Shown one piece after another: positions 1 to 11,194 of a DNA stretch of 64,000 nt (the stretch's first letter is position 1; each line of letters opens with the position of its first letter). The translations under genes were made by a program, and so were the position numbers. Source of the stretch: Diabrotica undecimpunctata (lineage: Eukaryota > Arthropoda > Insecta > Coleoptera > Chrysomelidae); contig NC_092809.1 of assembly GCF_040954645.1 (NCBI RefSeq), positions 67,456,141 to 67,520,140 of the forward strand, given 5' to 3'. The notes under the pieces are model-generated. The model made no database searches. It was not told the origin of the DNA and was given only the letters and a program-made list of their open reading frames with translations.

Positions 1-850
1 TGTCGAATCCTTTTATTGTAAAATGTATGAGAGCACTGACGAAAAGCAAAATCAGTCCCTGCCCAAAATCACAAACCAGGGATCAGAATTAATCCCAAAA
101 ATAACTTCATACGAAATCAAAACGGTACTTTTAAAAATAAAAAATAACAAATCCCCTGGTGATTACGGAGTAGTGATCGAAGCGATCAAACTAGGTGGAA
201 ATAAAACTATTCAGGCTTGGGCCAAGTTTTTTACCCAATGCATCTACTAGGAAAAACTACTTCTCAATGAAACAGTGCAGTCATTATTTTATTACACAAG
301 CAAAGAGACATAACAGATCTAAAAACTACCGTCCTATCAGTTTGCTTTTACACATATATAAACTTTTCACAAAAATTATCAAAAAATACTGGACGCCAAG
401 TTAGACTTTTGTCAGCCTAGAGAACATGCTGGATTTAGATCGGGATACAACACTAACGACCACTTACTAGTGATAAAGAACGTGATAGAGAAGTCTGCAG
501 AATACAATAAAAAAATTAGTACTAATATTTGTGGACTACGAGAAAGCATTCGATACCATAGCCATCAGAAAATGTTAAAACCATTGACAGACTACCGAAT
601 TGACCATCGTTACACTACCGTAATCAAATATATCTACAAAAATGCCGCAGCTAGCGTAAGACTATCTGAACAAGAAACAAATAAATTCTGTATACAACGA
701 GGAGTATGGCCAGGTAATACCGTCTCTCCAAATCTGTTCACGACGCTTTCAGAATATATTTGTAAGAAGACAAATCTGAACGAGCATGGTATCAACATAC
801 ATGGAGAGAAGCTCAGTCATTTGAGATTTGATGACATCAGAGTATGTGTA
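1..850 (+). pseudogene. RTE-like LINE reverse transcriptase remnant
   Basis: Three overlapping open stretches in different frames (about 23-250, 195-404 and 470-850) together read as the fingers and palm of a non-LTR reverse transcriptase. Recognisable pieces are NNKSPGD, the block KNYRPISLL, a finger segment around QREHAGFRSGYNTNDHLL, and RGVWPGNTVSPNLFT, which corresponds to the RTE motif RGVRQGDTISPKLF. The catalytic box FADD is reduced to F-DD at about 828-840, so one alanine codon is missing. The piece starts at the window edge and stops just after this box. Frameshifts and the damaged catalytic box make it a dead copy. RTE placement rests on motif recall only. Confidence 0.75.
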
Positions 851-1144
851 AAAACATTTTGCATTCAACTCCTTTTATACATATATGAAAATAAAAATAT
901 ACATTTTCATCAAAATATTGATTCAATCCTTCATTGTTAGTAAGTTGTTATTAATTCTGTTTCTCTTTCTGCTATGTCTTACCTATAGAATTACATATGT
1001 AATGATTGTGCAGATTGACTCCCAAATAAATTTGTAACGGCGAATGCGTGTATAGAAGTGTAATTTCCACCGGCAGTCCCACTGGACTGCCACACCAGTT
1101 TTTTTTTTTTAATTTTACCCATAAATTTTTCTTTAAAAATACAG

Positions 1145-1300
1145 CTACTAAAGTGCAGATGGGAAGATCAGGTTAGAGAAGATATCAACAGAATGAAGAT
1201 ACCTAATTGGAGAAGAAAAATAGAAAGGCTTGAAGTTTGGTCACCAATCGGACGAATTCACACCACAACCTCTGACTAAAGACGACAGAAAACATGAAAA
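1145..1300 (+). pseudogene. LINE ORF2 C-terminal scrap
   Basis: The reading frame gives RWEDQVREDINRMKIPNW, which matches the GRP-x-x-RW-x-D segment found at the extreme C terminus of RTE-type LINE polyproteins. Upstream is a T-rich tract at about 1,099-1,110. Nothing else of the polyprotein is present, so this is a short relic of a different copy from the one at 1-850. Confidence 0.5.
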
Positions 1301-2175
1301 CAAAGAAAAGGGGGAGTAATCCCCGCAAAAAATGGACCAGAAGAGCTCATATTAATGGGCGGCTTATTCTCCTGTCCAGAAGTGACAGACCCGTATAAAC
1401 ACCTTTTTAAGGAGTTCCTGGTTTCCTAATTTCTTTTATAAACCAAAAAGAAATAAAAATTGGTATTAAAAATTAATTATTCAAACATTATTCGTATCAA
1501 AAAAACGCAAGCAAAATATTTTTCAAAGCCTGGTGTTTTTAGCATTTCATTTAGCTGTAGAAAATGATCAAAACGGTGTTTTAAATCTCTACAAAGTGAC
1601 ATCCTCTACCAACACATATTACATGTGAATCGCATTTTCGTAATTCCGTAATCCTGGACTTCGACTTCCCTTTTCATCACCACCATAATTTGGAAATATC
1701 AAAGGTTTTTCGAGGCCTGAAAAACAGAGACACACTTCAATTCCAGACCTCTCTTTGATATTTGATGATTCATAATTTATTTTGATATAAATGAAGTCAT
1801 AACCGAATTCCTCTCGGTCGACGCATCTAAATAATAGTCAGAGAAAATTTAAGTTCCCTTATGAACAATATACGGGATATAATTCTACAAAACAGCCTTT
1901 TCCTGTCATTTCTGTTTTAATTAGTATACAGTATGATGCAAATCTATGGAATCAATTCATTATTTTAAGACACAGACGACTTTAAAAAAAATCCCAATAA
2001 AAATATCTCTCAAAAATCTTAAATTTTAATTTTTGAATGGTCATCAACTGCTGCATATGCTCTTAGTAATATTTGATCATTTTGAGCAGTGTATTTGATT
2101 GGTCTGACATTATATTATATTTATAATGATTGACAAATAATAAAATAAACAAATAAACAACAAAAAATTGATTAC
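1301..2175. other. AT-rich stretch, nothing recognised
   Basis: I read all six frames and see only short open stretches with no family resemblance. No terminal repeats or RNA gene signals were found. Confidence 0.5.
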
Positions 2176-2192
2176 ATGTTAATTCATAAATT
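2176..2192 (+). repeat. Candidate left target-site duplication of the fold-back element
   Basis: The 17 bp ATGTTAATTCATAAATT recurs at 2,428-2,444 as ATGTTGATTCATAAATT, one mismatch, exactly flanking the fold-back unit. Length and position suit a target-site duplication made by target-primed reverse transcription. Confidence 0.6.
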
Positions 2193-2427
2193 AATTACTA
2201 TTTAAATGGGAATAAGCCACAATTAAAGGTTAAAATACGTTTATTGACGTTTCAATTTCCACTTCGGAAATCATTCTCAAAATACAAACATTAGTTTGTA
2301 TTTTGAGAACGATTTCCGAAGTGGAAATTGAAACGTAAATAAACGTATTTTAACCTTTAATTGTGGCTTATTCCCATTTAAATAGTAATTAATTTAAAAT
2401 GACACAAGAAAATAGCTTCAGAACAAT
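2193..2427 (+). mobile_element. Fold-back repeat, copy 1 (near-perfect 202 bp palindrome)
   Basis: Positions 2,191-2,392 form an inverted repeat centred at about 2,291. The roughly 100-nt arms differ at two sites (G/T and A/G pairs) outside the centre. The arm carries the signature GATTTCCGAAGTGGAAATTG and then TTAATTGTGGCTTATTCCCA. Beyond the palindrome a non-inverted right tail ends in TTCAGAACAATA. The same right tail ends the copies at about 2.65 and 60.36 kb, while their left ends differ. A 17 bp candidate target duplication flanks the unit. No coding capacity. Confidence 0.8.
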
Positions 2428-2516
2428 ATGTTGATTCATAAATTGTAATAATTATTAAGGTCTAAATTTAGATATTATTTTGGATTCCTGCATTTTATAA
2501 AGAGTATATAAATGAT

Positions 2517-2653
2517 AGTTTCGGAAATCTACAGGATTTCCGAAGTGGAAATTGAAACGTCAATAAACGTTCTTTAACCTTTAATTGTGGCTTATTCCCA
2601 TTTAAATAGTAATTACTTTAACATGCCACAAGAAAATAGATTCAGAACAATAT
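2517..2653 (+). repeat. Fold-back repeat, copy 2 (left arm truncated)
   Basis: Same unit as copy 1, but only about 10 nt of the left arm remains (TTCGGAAATC at 2,520-2,529), facing the intact right arm beginning GATTTCCGAA at 2,535. The right tail again ends in CAGAACAATA. Truncation is confined to the left side. Confidence 0.75.
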
Positions 2654-2659
2654 TAAGTA

Positions 2660-3150
2660 ATCTTTTTGATGACTTCTGATGCGCTTCTTCAACTCTTCTA
2701 AATATTTCGGCCGAATTTGATACTCATTGCTCTTCATCAAATATCCTCATAAAAAAAGGGAAAGGAAGTCAAATCTGGAGACCTTAGTGACCATTCCATA
2801 ATACATATCTTCTACATATCTACCTACTTAAGAAAACGTTATTTAAGAAATTTCGTAGCTCAACGCCGTTGGTAGAGCCCCATCCTGTTGTAACCACAAA
2901 TCTTTCTATTTGGAAATAGCTGATTCAGCTGTGACATAAAATAATCCTAAAGAAATTCCATATAATGAGGAGCAGTTAAGTTTTCATCAACAAAAATATG
3001 GCTTTTTAACATGCTTGTTTACAATATTTAAGATTTTCGCTTGCTCAGTATCCATAATGTCTGTCCGTTTACGTAACCGTTGTGCCTAAAACCGATTCAT
3101 CAGAGAAAAGTACGCCTTTTATGAAACTTGATCTCTTCTGCTATTGATTT
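2660..3150 (-). pseudogene. Mariner-like (DDE_3) transposase relic
   Basis: Reading the minus strand downward gives FSDES (first catalytic D block), then VDENLTAPHYMEFL, a degraded KICGYNRMGLYQ equivalent of the W-FQ-DGAP block, and SLRSPDLTSFPFFL-GYL, the classic PRSPDLTPLDFFLWGYL signature. It ends in YLEELKKRIRSHQ. Several frameshifts and stops are present, and the third catalytic aspartate of the LTPLDFF block is not preserved. No N-terminal helix-turn-helix was found, although an unassigned 69-codon ORF lies upstream at 3,289-3,498 on the same strand. Confidence 0.65.
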
Positions 3151-4200
3151 TCTACCACCTCTTTAACATGGCTCGTTTCTTGATTTTTTTTTTCAATTTT
3201 GGTAATTGTTAATTATAAAGTCGTTTCACGGTTAAGGTATTTAGCATTAAATAAATTACAAACGTTTGATTCCCTTTAAGTCTTTGGTCTATATCCACAA
3301 CAAATAATAATTCAAATATCGATTCGTTTTGCTTCTGTAAGTTTCATTCTTGTTAATGCTTTGATCAATCTCGGCCAAAAACTCGAACAGTAAAATTTGA
3401 CGTCTATTAGTTGACAGCACAGAATCCACCACCCAACAAGAAGCGAAAGCTTTGTCGGTACCTTTGATGTTCGTAGGACAGAAATTTCGAACTGACAATG
3501 ACAGTTAAACTACTTAGTACACTAAGAAAAGTAATGAGGAAGTCGTTCAAAACAGTAGTAAAGTTATAGTTACACCGAAAAACAAAGTTATTATTAAAAC
3601 TAATGTTTTTTAAGTAGATCTGTTTTGTATGAAATATATTTTTTTTCTGTAAAATTTAATATAACCCATACATCAATTCTGTACTTAAGGTCCTAAGTTA
3701 ATAAGTCCTAGGTTATAAGTAAAAAGGTCCTAAGTTAAAAATATCGATTTGTTTTTTCTTAAAAAAACAAATTACCGTACTAAAAGTATTTTAATACGTT
3801 AAAAAACCGATAAAAAGCGATTGAATTTGAGAGTTAATTTTAAAATAGACATGAAAATCAGTTGATTTGTATTACCCTTTATCGATTTTTTAAGGTAATA
3901 AAATATGTATATGTATGTACAAAATACGGTATAACAGTATTATTCTTTTTTTACTATTATAATATAAAAAGAGGTTTAAATCTTTGTATGAAGGTATATT
4001 TAAAAACCCTTAAAAGGGATACATCAAAAACACAAACGTTTTCGGAATAATAATTCCATCATCAGATTAAAAAGCAGGTTAACATGCCTGAGCCACGAAA
4101 ATATTAGGGTGCAACCCTTTACAAAAAATTTAAAGTACCAAAAAATGTACATGTTGTTGTTTAAATGTGAGTGATGTTTAATATTTTATTAGATTTAACT
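3151..4200. other. No clear gene; one unassigned short ORF
   Basis: A 69-codon minus-strand ORF at 3,289-3,498 has no family I recognise and may be the 5' part of the neighbouring mariner relic or chance. Around 3,688-3,742 the motif GGTCCTAAGTTA recurs imperfectly three times. The rest is AT-rich. Confidence 0.35.
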
Positions 4201-4249
4201 TCAGGCAACACATAACCATGCCACACGTGAGTACCAGCGTCCGGAGGGT

Positions 4250-4865
4250 AAACCTCTTATTCCAAGATATTTTATAGTGTTACTTGATTTTATAATTATG
4301 TTTTTCTTCGTGTTAATACTTGTTATAGAAGTATAAGAAGTTAGTGTTACTTTGTAGCTGCAAAACGGAACAAAAAACGTTTTTTCATAATTAATTGTTA
4401 AACCCTTATAATTAAACCATTTTATTAACTTGAGCATATCTAGTCTAATTTTATTCTTTAAATGTTCCCAATTGTCTACGCTATATAAAATTGCAGTGTC
4501 ATTGGCAAAACTTCCTATCTTCCCTCGGTATTGAGATTATATTATAGATCGTTGAGATGGATATTGAATAGTAGTGGTCCTAATACTGTACCTTGAGATA
4601 CACCGCATCTTAAGTGAAGTTTATTGCTGTTAACATTATTTATCCTAACAATTTGTTGTCTGCTGTTTAAGTAAAACTTCAGTAAATTATGAGCAGGGCC
4701 GTGCATTCTACTCTTTTCTAGTGCTTCTAGTAGTTTTGGATGGCTTACAGTATCGAATAATTTTGTCAGGTCTAAAAACACACAAGCAGTAGGTTGGCTA
4801 TTGCCAATTCGATTGTATATTTTATTGGTGAGTTCTATTATTGCGTCTTTTGTCGATAAATCTTA
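4250..4865 (-). pseudogene. Jockey/CR1-type LINE reverse transcriptase fragment
   Basis: Two frames give the RT palm. Box A is FLDLTKLFDTVSHPKLLEAL, box B is CGVSQGTVLGPLLFNIHLND, and after a short break the catalytic box reads FANDTAILY instead of FADDT, a D-to-N change at an essential metal ligand. It then runs to KYLGI, where it is cut by unrelated sequence at about 4,265. Endonuclease, thumb and 3' end are missing. This is a dead 5'- and 3'-truncated copy, from a different LINE group to those with GAA tails elsewhere in the window. Confidence 0.75.
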
Positions 4866-5140
4866 ACAAAATCCAAACTGCGAAGACGATAATATGTTGT
4901 ATTTATATATAAGAATTTTGTGTGATGAAACTGTATTTACTTGTTATTCACTTTCTCAGATTTAATTTCTTTAGTTTGGGTTTTAGTTTAATTATGATAA
5001 ATGAGTCTTTGCGAAATACTAAAGAGTCCACGTTTCCTCTTTGCGCCGTTACTATCAGACTGGTGAATATTTCGTTTTATGTTGTCTTTTATTGTAGTGA
5101 ACGCAGTCCCATGCGTGTTCCTTAATAAAATAAAATAATA

Positions 5141-5222
5141 GAATCCGAATCCAAATTCTAATCCGAATCCTATTCCAAATCCGAATCCTATTCCGAATCC
5201 GATCAAATCAAATCGAATCGAA
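5141..5222 (+). repeat. Degenerate hexanucleotide minisatellite
   Basis: Alternating GAATCC/GAATCCTATTCC units give about ten 6-mers, then drift into CAAATC/GAATCG. On the minus strand it produces a glycine-phenylalanine-isoleucine periodic ORF that is an artefact of the repeat. Confidence 0.85.
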
Positions 5223-6670
5223 AGGAATTGAATTAAAAACCATCGCTTCGTGCGTAGACGATAAAACGGCTATGCTTCCCTTCCTGGGTCACTCATGGAG
5301 TGCCACATCCCGTTTTTTAATTTAAATTTTCAGATGTGATTGGATTAGGTTAGGTTTTAGTTTGTTATTAAAAATTTAATTCAATATATTTATGCAAAAA
5401 ATAATAGTAACTCATATGAAGCATATTAAAGTTTAAATTCAATTAAATTTACTTCGCAAAAAATAAATGTATATGTGGCAACATTGAACATGTGCAGATA
5501 ATTTTATATTGTGCGCAGACGCGCTTGAATTTTTTTTCCAAATCAATGAATTTTGGTCATTTTACAATATTTATATTTTTGTATAATTTAACAGGGAAAA
5601 AATAATTGGCATTTACAATTGGTTTATGCACTTTATATGAATAAGGCTATTTCGTATTTTGATAACATTTTCTTCTTCCTAATTTTCGATTTTCTAATTT
5701 TTATTACCTTTTCGTACTTTTTTTTACATTTTTATACTTTTCGTATGTTTCCGTAATAAAAAACACAAAAATTTTGCAAATTATTTCATTTTTCAGGCAA
5801 GTCCAAAAAAAATTCGCATTTTTAGTGGCCCTTACTAATGTACACAAATACCTTAAATAGTATATTTAAGCCAACCTTTATCGACGAGAATTTATTTACA
5901 GACAATTATATGGAAAATTTGACTGCACTATAAGAAAACATTCATAAAAACGCAAGATATTAAAAAGTGGAAGACGAAACCGGAAACCCGTTGACAGTTA
6001 TATTCATGAAAATAGCAGAAAAAATCCCCACCCGTTTCGAAGTGGAGCAAGCTATATATCTCTTCACGTTTATTTATTCCAAGCCGTATTTCAGGGATAT
6101 TATAATTAACATTAACACCCCATTAACCGTCCACTTTATGAATTTATTGAAACCAAAACTTGTAGGAGGCCGTTCCCGATTATTAAGTGTTTACATGTGT
6201 TGGTAAATATTCAGTTTTACTATCTAGCATATGGCGACGATTGTTGTATATAGCGATTTGGACGTAAAACATTAAATGAAATATTCTTAGTATGAAAATA
6301 CCTCTATCTTTCAGATACAAATTTCTTTAATTCGTTTTGTGGAGGTTGCAAAAGATATACGGTCCTCTATATTTGTAGCACGTTTACCTTCACTTTTGAA
6401 GCAACAAATAAATGAAGAAGAAGATTTAGAACAAGTACCTAAACAAAATTAATAAAAAAAAATGTATCTGTTGTTTCTATTTACGTACGTAGAGAGGATC
6501 ACGACTAGTAGATAATAAATTGAAGCTATAAGCTATATTATAGATATGTAGCTAGTGTGTGTATGCATATACACAGAAATGTTCCATTTTTTTTAAGGAG
6601 CTACCTCAAGAAGAAACAGGGAGGTAGGTGGAAATAGAAGAAGCATAGGATATTTACTGTCCAATGTATA
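5223..6670. other. AT-rich stretch without recognised genes
   Basis: A 79-codon ORF at 5,967-6,206 and an acidic-ended ORF near 6,330-6,450 look like nothing I know. A GC-richer segment near 5,240-5,310 followed by T-rich sequence resembles the layout near 1,060-1,110, perhaps the same 3'-end repeat, but I cannot show this. Confidence 0.35.
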
Positions 6671-6674
6671 TTTA

Positions 6675-7955
6675 AGATACTCTAGACATAATTCTCGAGA
6701 GGATAAAGCCCTTTTTACTATCTAACATTGCGGAGGAACAAGCAGGTTTCGTCCCCGGACGTGGTACTAGAGAACAAATTTTAAACGTACGGCACATTGT
6801 AGAAAAATCCAGAGAATTCAACATCACAACATATTTGTGCTTCATAGATTATAGTGAAGCTTTCGATTTGGTCAACTGGAGTAAAATGTGGCAGGTTTTG
6901 TCTGAAATGGGAGTCCCCAATCATCTGATACTGCTAATTAAAAGCCTGTACAATAACAATTATGCCAGAGTTAGAATAAATGCGGAACTAACCGATAGTT
7001 TCAGGGTCACAAAAAGCGTGAAACAAGGCTGCATACTAAGCCCAATTCTATTTAACATCTATGGTGAATGGATAATGCGGAAAGCTACTGAGGACTGGAA
7101 CGGTAGCATCACCATTGGCGGGAAGAAGATTTGCAACTTGAGATATGCAGATGATACTACTATCCTCGCTAGTTCTGAAGCTAAATTGATTCACCTGCTA
7201 CAACGGATAGAAGATGTAAGCTTAACGATGGGCCTTAAAATAAATAGAGATAAAACGAGAATCATGATAATTGACAGAGCTAACAACAATCAAAATCATC
7301 TGGTCATGATAAACAATATCACTGTTGTAGATAAATTTGTGTATCTGGGCTCATTAATAACCAACAAAGGAGGCTGTACTGAAGAAATAAAGCGGCGGTC
7401 AGCAATCGCAAAAAGCGATATGGCAAAATTAACAAAAATTTGGAAAAGCCATGAAATAACTACCGATACAAAAATGAGACTAGTAAGAAGTCTAGTTTTT
7501 CCAGTTTTTACTTATGCATCGGAATGCTGGACCCTTACTGAGAAAGACAAAAAGAACATAGATGTATTTGAGATGTACTGCTGGAGACGAATGTTGAGAA
7601 TACCATGGGTGGCCCGAAGAACAAATGCATCCATACTGGACCAGCTAAACATAAAGAAAAGACTAAGAACACAAAATATCAGAACAAATAATAAACTATT
7701 TTGGACATGTGCTTCGAAGAAATGGTCTTGAAAAACTTACCATCCAGGGAAAAGTAGAAGGCAAAAGAAATAGAGGTAGATCTCCCACACGATACACAGA
7801 CCATATTGTTGCTATCATTGGCGCTCCATTGTTAGAATGTGCTAGAATGGCAGAAGATAGAAAAACGTGGAGGAACATTGGGAAATTTAGCTAATAGCTT
7901 CATGATATCACGATACCTGCATCAGGTTAACGACTAAGAAGAACAAGAAGAAGTA
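6675..7955 (+). pseudogene. RTE-like LINE, RT to 3' end, one frameshift
   Basis: The open frame runs from about 6,675 (TLDIILERIKPFLLS) through QAGFVPGRGTREQ, box A CFIDYSEAFD, box B KQGCILSPILFNIY and the intact catalytic box LRYADDT, to KLFW at about 7,700. A one-base loss then moves it to the frame of YFGHVLRRNGLEKL and the basic C terminus RNRGRSPTRYTD, with a stop at 7,894. The short 3' region ends in an AAGAAG-rich tail at 7,930-7,955, as expected of LINEs of this group. The endonuclease domain is absent (5' truncation). Only the frameshift disables the RT part, so the insertion is moderately young. Confidence 0.85.
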
Positions 7956-8835
7956 TATTTAAAAAGAAATTGTTTGGCCTTGTAAATCTTTCCACGCTGA
8001 CAATTAAAAGTTTTTCGGGGTTTTTTCTAATCCTGCGTTTCCGAAAAAGCTAAGCAAAAATCTCGTCAAGGCTCCTTACACAAGAGCTAATATCTAAATG
8101 TAGAATGTAAAAATGTAGAATGTAATAAAAATCAATTTTGATTTTAATTAGTTTAATTATGTTTATGTCTACTATTAGTGCTTATTTGTTTAATTTGTAG
8201 ATGAATATGTCTCTGATGTTCTACTAATCCATTAATACTGATATATTCTTACTGCTGACTTCTTTTTTAGTATTTGTAACTAGAGCCTACTACATAGTCT
8301 TGATAGTTTTTGCTACACATTGTTTTTCATTAAGGAAGATTGTAACGAAAAAGCTAACAAGTAGATGATAAGCCACTGTGTTTCACCAACACACCAAGGA
8401 TTAACAAAGGCCACATTGCTCAGTTTGGAAGCTTTATTGTAGGTGAACAAAGATATAGATGATAGAGAAATAACAGATCAAAGAAAGATAGATAAATAGA
8501 AAGATCTGAGGCTGTAGCCTGGAAACGAATCCAATAGGCCATTGTTTCTTTTATCTTAAAATTATGTGACAAAAACAGGAATTTCCATAATTCTTGTATT
8601 TAATTCATAAAAAATTTATTCTCTCAATAATTATACTGAATGTAAAATTATATTCTAATAGGATAAAGTAAATAAATAGTACTCTTATCACTTCAAACAC
8701 TAGTTTTTATTGGAACCGAGTTTTTTTTTTTAAATTTCTCACTGCACTATGGTTGGTTACACACATGCCAGTAAATTGGGAAAGTAGCTGGCATAGGCCA
8801 GTAACTGGTAAGCACAAAACACATTTGCTAGTAAT
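7956..8835. other. No gene recognised
   Basis: AT-rich. Contains a small tandem of AATGTAGAATGTAA near 8,095-8,125. At 8,764-8,853 three imperfect copies of a GCCAGTAA-TTGG motif lie just before the Harbinger coding region and may be subterminal repeats of that element. Confidence 0.3.
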
Positions 8836-9199
8836 TGGCAAGCCAGATAAGACTTTAAGAATGCTTACTGATAAATTTAATGAACTGATTGGAAACATAA
8901 GGAGCAATAATATTAAAGAAAAATACCCATATGCGAAAAGCGATCCCAGCAAAGACTAAATTGAAAATCACTCTTAGATTTTTGGCTACTAGCGATTCAT
9001 ATAAATCTCTGGAGGCATTGTATAGAGTAGAAAATTCTACGATTTTTGGGTTTATACCAATGGTTTGTGGTGAAATAGCTACCGCATTAAAGAATTTTAT
9101 CAAAGTAAGTAAAATATTTTATTTTAAATTTCATTTATTATTTATTCCAGTACCAAGTAGATTAAAATAAAAAAATATATATAAACATGGTTTAGGTTT

Positions 9200-9800
9200 T
9201 TTTTCTAAGCCATTGCCAAGAGATCTTCATCTGTGTTGTCTTAATCTATCTCTTGCGATGTATAATTATAAGCTAAATACGCAGTCATGCTGGTTGCTTT
9301 TTGAGGAGAATGCATAGGGGAAAAATCAGAAAAAGGAGTGGAAGGTTGAGAATAAGAGGCATTGGTTTGATGAGGGGAAGAGGAGGGGTTGAGAGTATGG
9401 AGAATATTGATATTGAGAGATATTTAATTAATTTAGTTGACACCTCTCATTGGAAATTAACCTTTGAATTTTTGATTGCAATTGAACTGCATGTAGTAAA
9501 GGTAATGACCTTAACTGGGCGGCAACGCTTTGTCCAAAGTAGTAGAACTCATCTCCAGTTCTACTTTTTTTTTGAATTATTTATGGCACTAGTAATATTT
9601 TCCAGTCCTACTAGTCCATTAAAGTTTTCAGATTTTTCATTAGCTTGACTTTTTCTCTTTTTAACTGTTTGAGGCTGTTGGAATTGTAGGAAAATCCGTT
9701 GGCTGTTCTATTGCTGTATCTAGTACTGAAATTGGTTCCGATTGCTCTGTTGAAATCTTCAGATATTTCAACAGAAGACTGTTGCAGCTGCAACAAAAAA
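9200..9800 (-). pseudogene. MADF/BESS-type accessory ORF of the Harbinger element
   Basis: PIF/Harbinger elements carry a second gene for a Myb/MADF-like DNA-binding partner of the transposase. On the minus strand, inside the gap between the two transposase segments, I read KQLKREKVKLMKNL (9,620-9,660), then SVAAQLRSLPLLHAVQLQSK at about 9,490-9,545, which has the spacing of a BESS motif (F-x-S-x-L-x-x-LP). A serine/glutamine-rich C-terminal segment with SPYSQP and SSNQ follows, then AYLAYNYTSQEID near 9,260. Frameshifts separate the pieces and the N-terminal MADF domain is missing. Its convergent placement matches the Harbinger derivative at 40.8-42.0 kb. Confidence 0.6.
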
Positions 9801-10159
9801 GTTTCATATTATAACTTTATTTTTAAAAAACAATTTTTATAATTAATTTTTTATTTTTCAGATTCCTACTTCTAGCATTAGTTGATGATAATTACTGTTT
9901 TTCCTATGTTGACATAGGTTGCAATGGAAGAGTTTCAGATAGAGGATTATTTAAGAGATCAAGTTTGGGACAAACTTTAGAGAATATTGCTTTAGATATT
10001 CGTGGCCGATCTGTCATAGTAGGAGATACAGCTTTTCCACTAAAAACTTATCTTATGAAACCGTTTGCCACAAAGGCAACGCAAAGAGGAAAAGTTTTTA
10101 ATTTAATTATCGGTTATCAAGAGCCAGAAAGATCGTGGAAAATACGTTTGGCATTCTTG

Positions 10160-10771
10160 TGTAACGATGTGCTCAACGTCCTACAGCGACAGCGTTCAAC
10201 TGTTTTAACCGTGGGAGTGTCGATAATCACGCATCCATTTCCACGACAAAACGACGAGGTGGGATCCGAAGCGGCTATTTAAAGCGAGCGGCTGGCGGAG
10301 TTAAATTAGTCTTGAGGCTAACGATCTAGGCTCCCTGGCTTGCCTGTGCATTGAATCTGCGAGCCAACCCGGACAGAGAGACTTCCGCAGTGAGGATTAT
10401 GCTCTGTCCTTAATCAAGCAGAACTCGTGGGTATAGTGTATTGAACGTTACCGTCAACTCTGACTCAGAGTATAACGTGGATCTGCACAATCGAATATTT
10501 TGATTGCGAGTGCGTTTGGCGCTTCCGATGGACTGAGGTGAAAGCAAGTATAAGTCTGCGTGCGATCGAATTTGCGTATTTCATTTTCTGTTAGTAATAA
10601 TAATTTTTCTTTTACAGACGTCTGCCGGGGAATTCACTCCCGCGGGATCCAGGCGGGGATATAGAATATATTTTATTTTTATTTTTATACATACGTTAGA
10701 ATTAATAGATATATTTTTATTTCAACCTGTGTTTTACTGAGTCTGTCGTCTCGAAAGAGCTACCCGTCACA
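10160..10771 (+). mobile_element. Solo LTR of an LTR retrotransposon (612 bp)
   Basis: It starts TGTAACG and ends CGTCACA, so it has TG...CA ends within an imperfect inverted repeat, and is flanked by the direct repeat CTTG at 10,156-10,159 and 10,772-10,775. Removing the LTR and one CTTG restores the Harbinger reading frame from FGIL to LVTRFRI, direct evidence for a clean insertion. Base composition is clearly richer in G+C than its surroundings. A 4 bp duplication is common for Ty3/Gypsy, though BEL elements cannot be excluded. No internal region remains, implying LTR-LTR recombination. Orientation is assigned from the TATA-like box. Confidence 0.9.
10276..10283 (+). promoter_or_regulatory. 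TATA-like box in the solo LTR
   Basis: TATTTAAA lies 116 bp into the LTR in a GC-richer setting, followed about 30 bp later by TTAGTCTTGAG. This is the usual place for the U3/R boundary. An AATAAT-rich stretch near 10,592 and a TTTTCTTTTACAG acceptor-like tract near 10,605 are also present. Confidence 0.4.
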
Positions 10772-11194
10772 CTTGTTACAAGGTTTAGAATCTTTTAAGC
10801 TAGTATATTCCTTTTACCTGAACAAGTGGACAGTATCGTTTTAGCCACGTGTTCTTTACACGACTGGCTGAGGAAAACTTCTGAAGCATACGTAACACAA
10901 AGGTATGTTGATCATGAAGATATTCACCTAAGTGAAGTGATTCCAGCCACATGACGTAGTTAACCGATTACTTTGCAAGATGTAAAAAAAACACGTAGTT
11001 ATCATTCATCTCAAGAGGCTTTACCTGTTCGAAACACTTATGGTGATGCTTATTACAAAAGCAAGGCCTTTGCAAGATTGTATGATCACTATTATAGGCT
11101 AGAAGATGTTATAATACCTATTGCAATTAAATGTTACAATTAAATATTTATATGGGATTGCCACAGTTATTTAGTAATAAACAAAACAAAAGTT

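Larger units (their letters stand above)
8840..11110 (+). pseudogene. PIF/Harbinger transposase (HARBI1-like), disrupted
   Basis: Segment one (about 8,855-9,110) gives DKFNELIGNI then MRKAIPAKTKLKITLRFLAT and ends in ALKNFIK at a GTAAGT donor. Segment two starts after a TTTTTCAG acceptor-like site at about 9,860 with LLLALVDDNYCFSYVDIGCN, continues through GDTAFPLKTYLMKPFA, and after a frameshift at about 10,110 reads RLSRARKIVENTFGIL, holding the catalytic glutamate. A solo LTR interrupts it at 10,160. Coding resumes at 10,772 with LVTRFRIF and runs to EVIPAT near 10,950, with a degraded tail to about 11,110. The stretch that should carry the first catalytic aspartate (GxxDGxH) is missing between segments. 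Confidence 0.85.

Noticed and set aside
4988..5206. Minus-strand ORF rich in glycine, phenylalanine and isoleucine
   Set aside because: It is simply the translation of the degenerate GAATCC repeat at 5,141-5,222.
9301..9648. 115-codon plus-strand ORF with an arginine/glycine-rich start
   Set aside because: It is the complement of the serine/proline/glutamine-rich tail of the MADF/BESS-type accessory gene.
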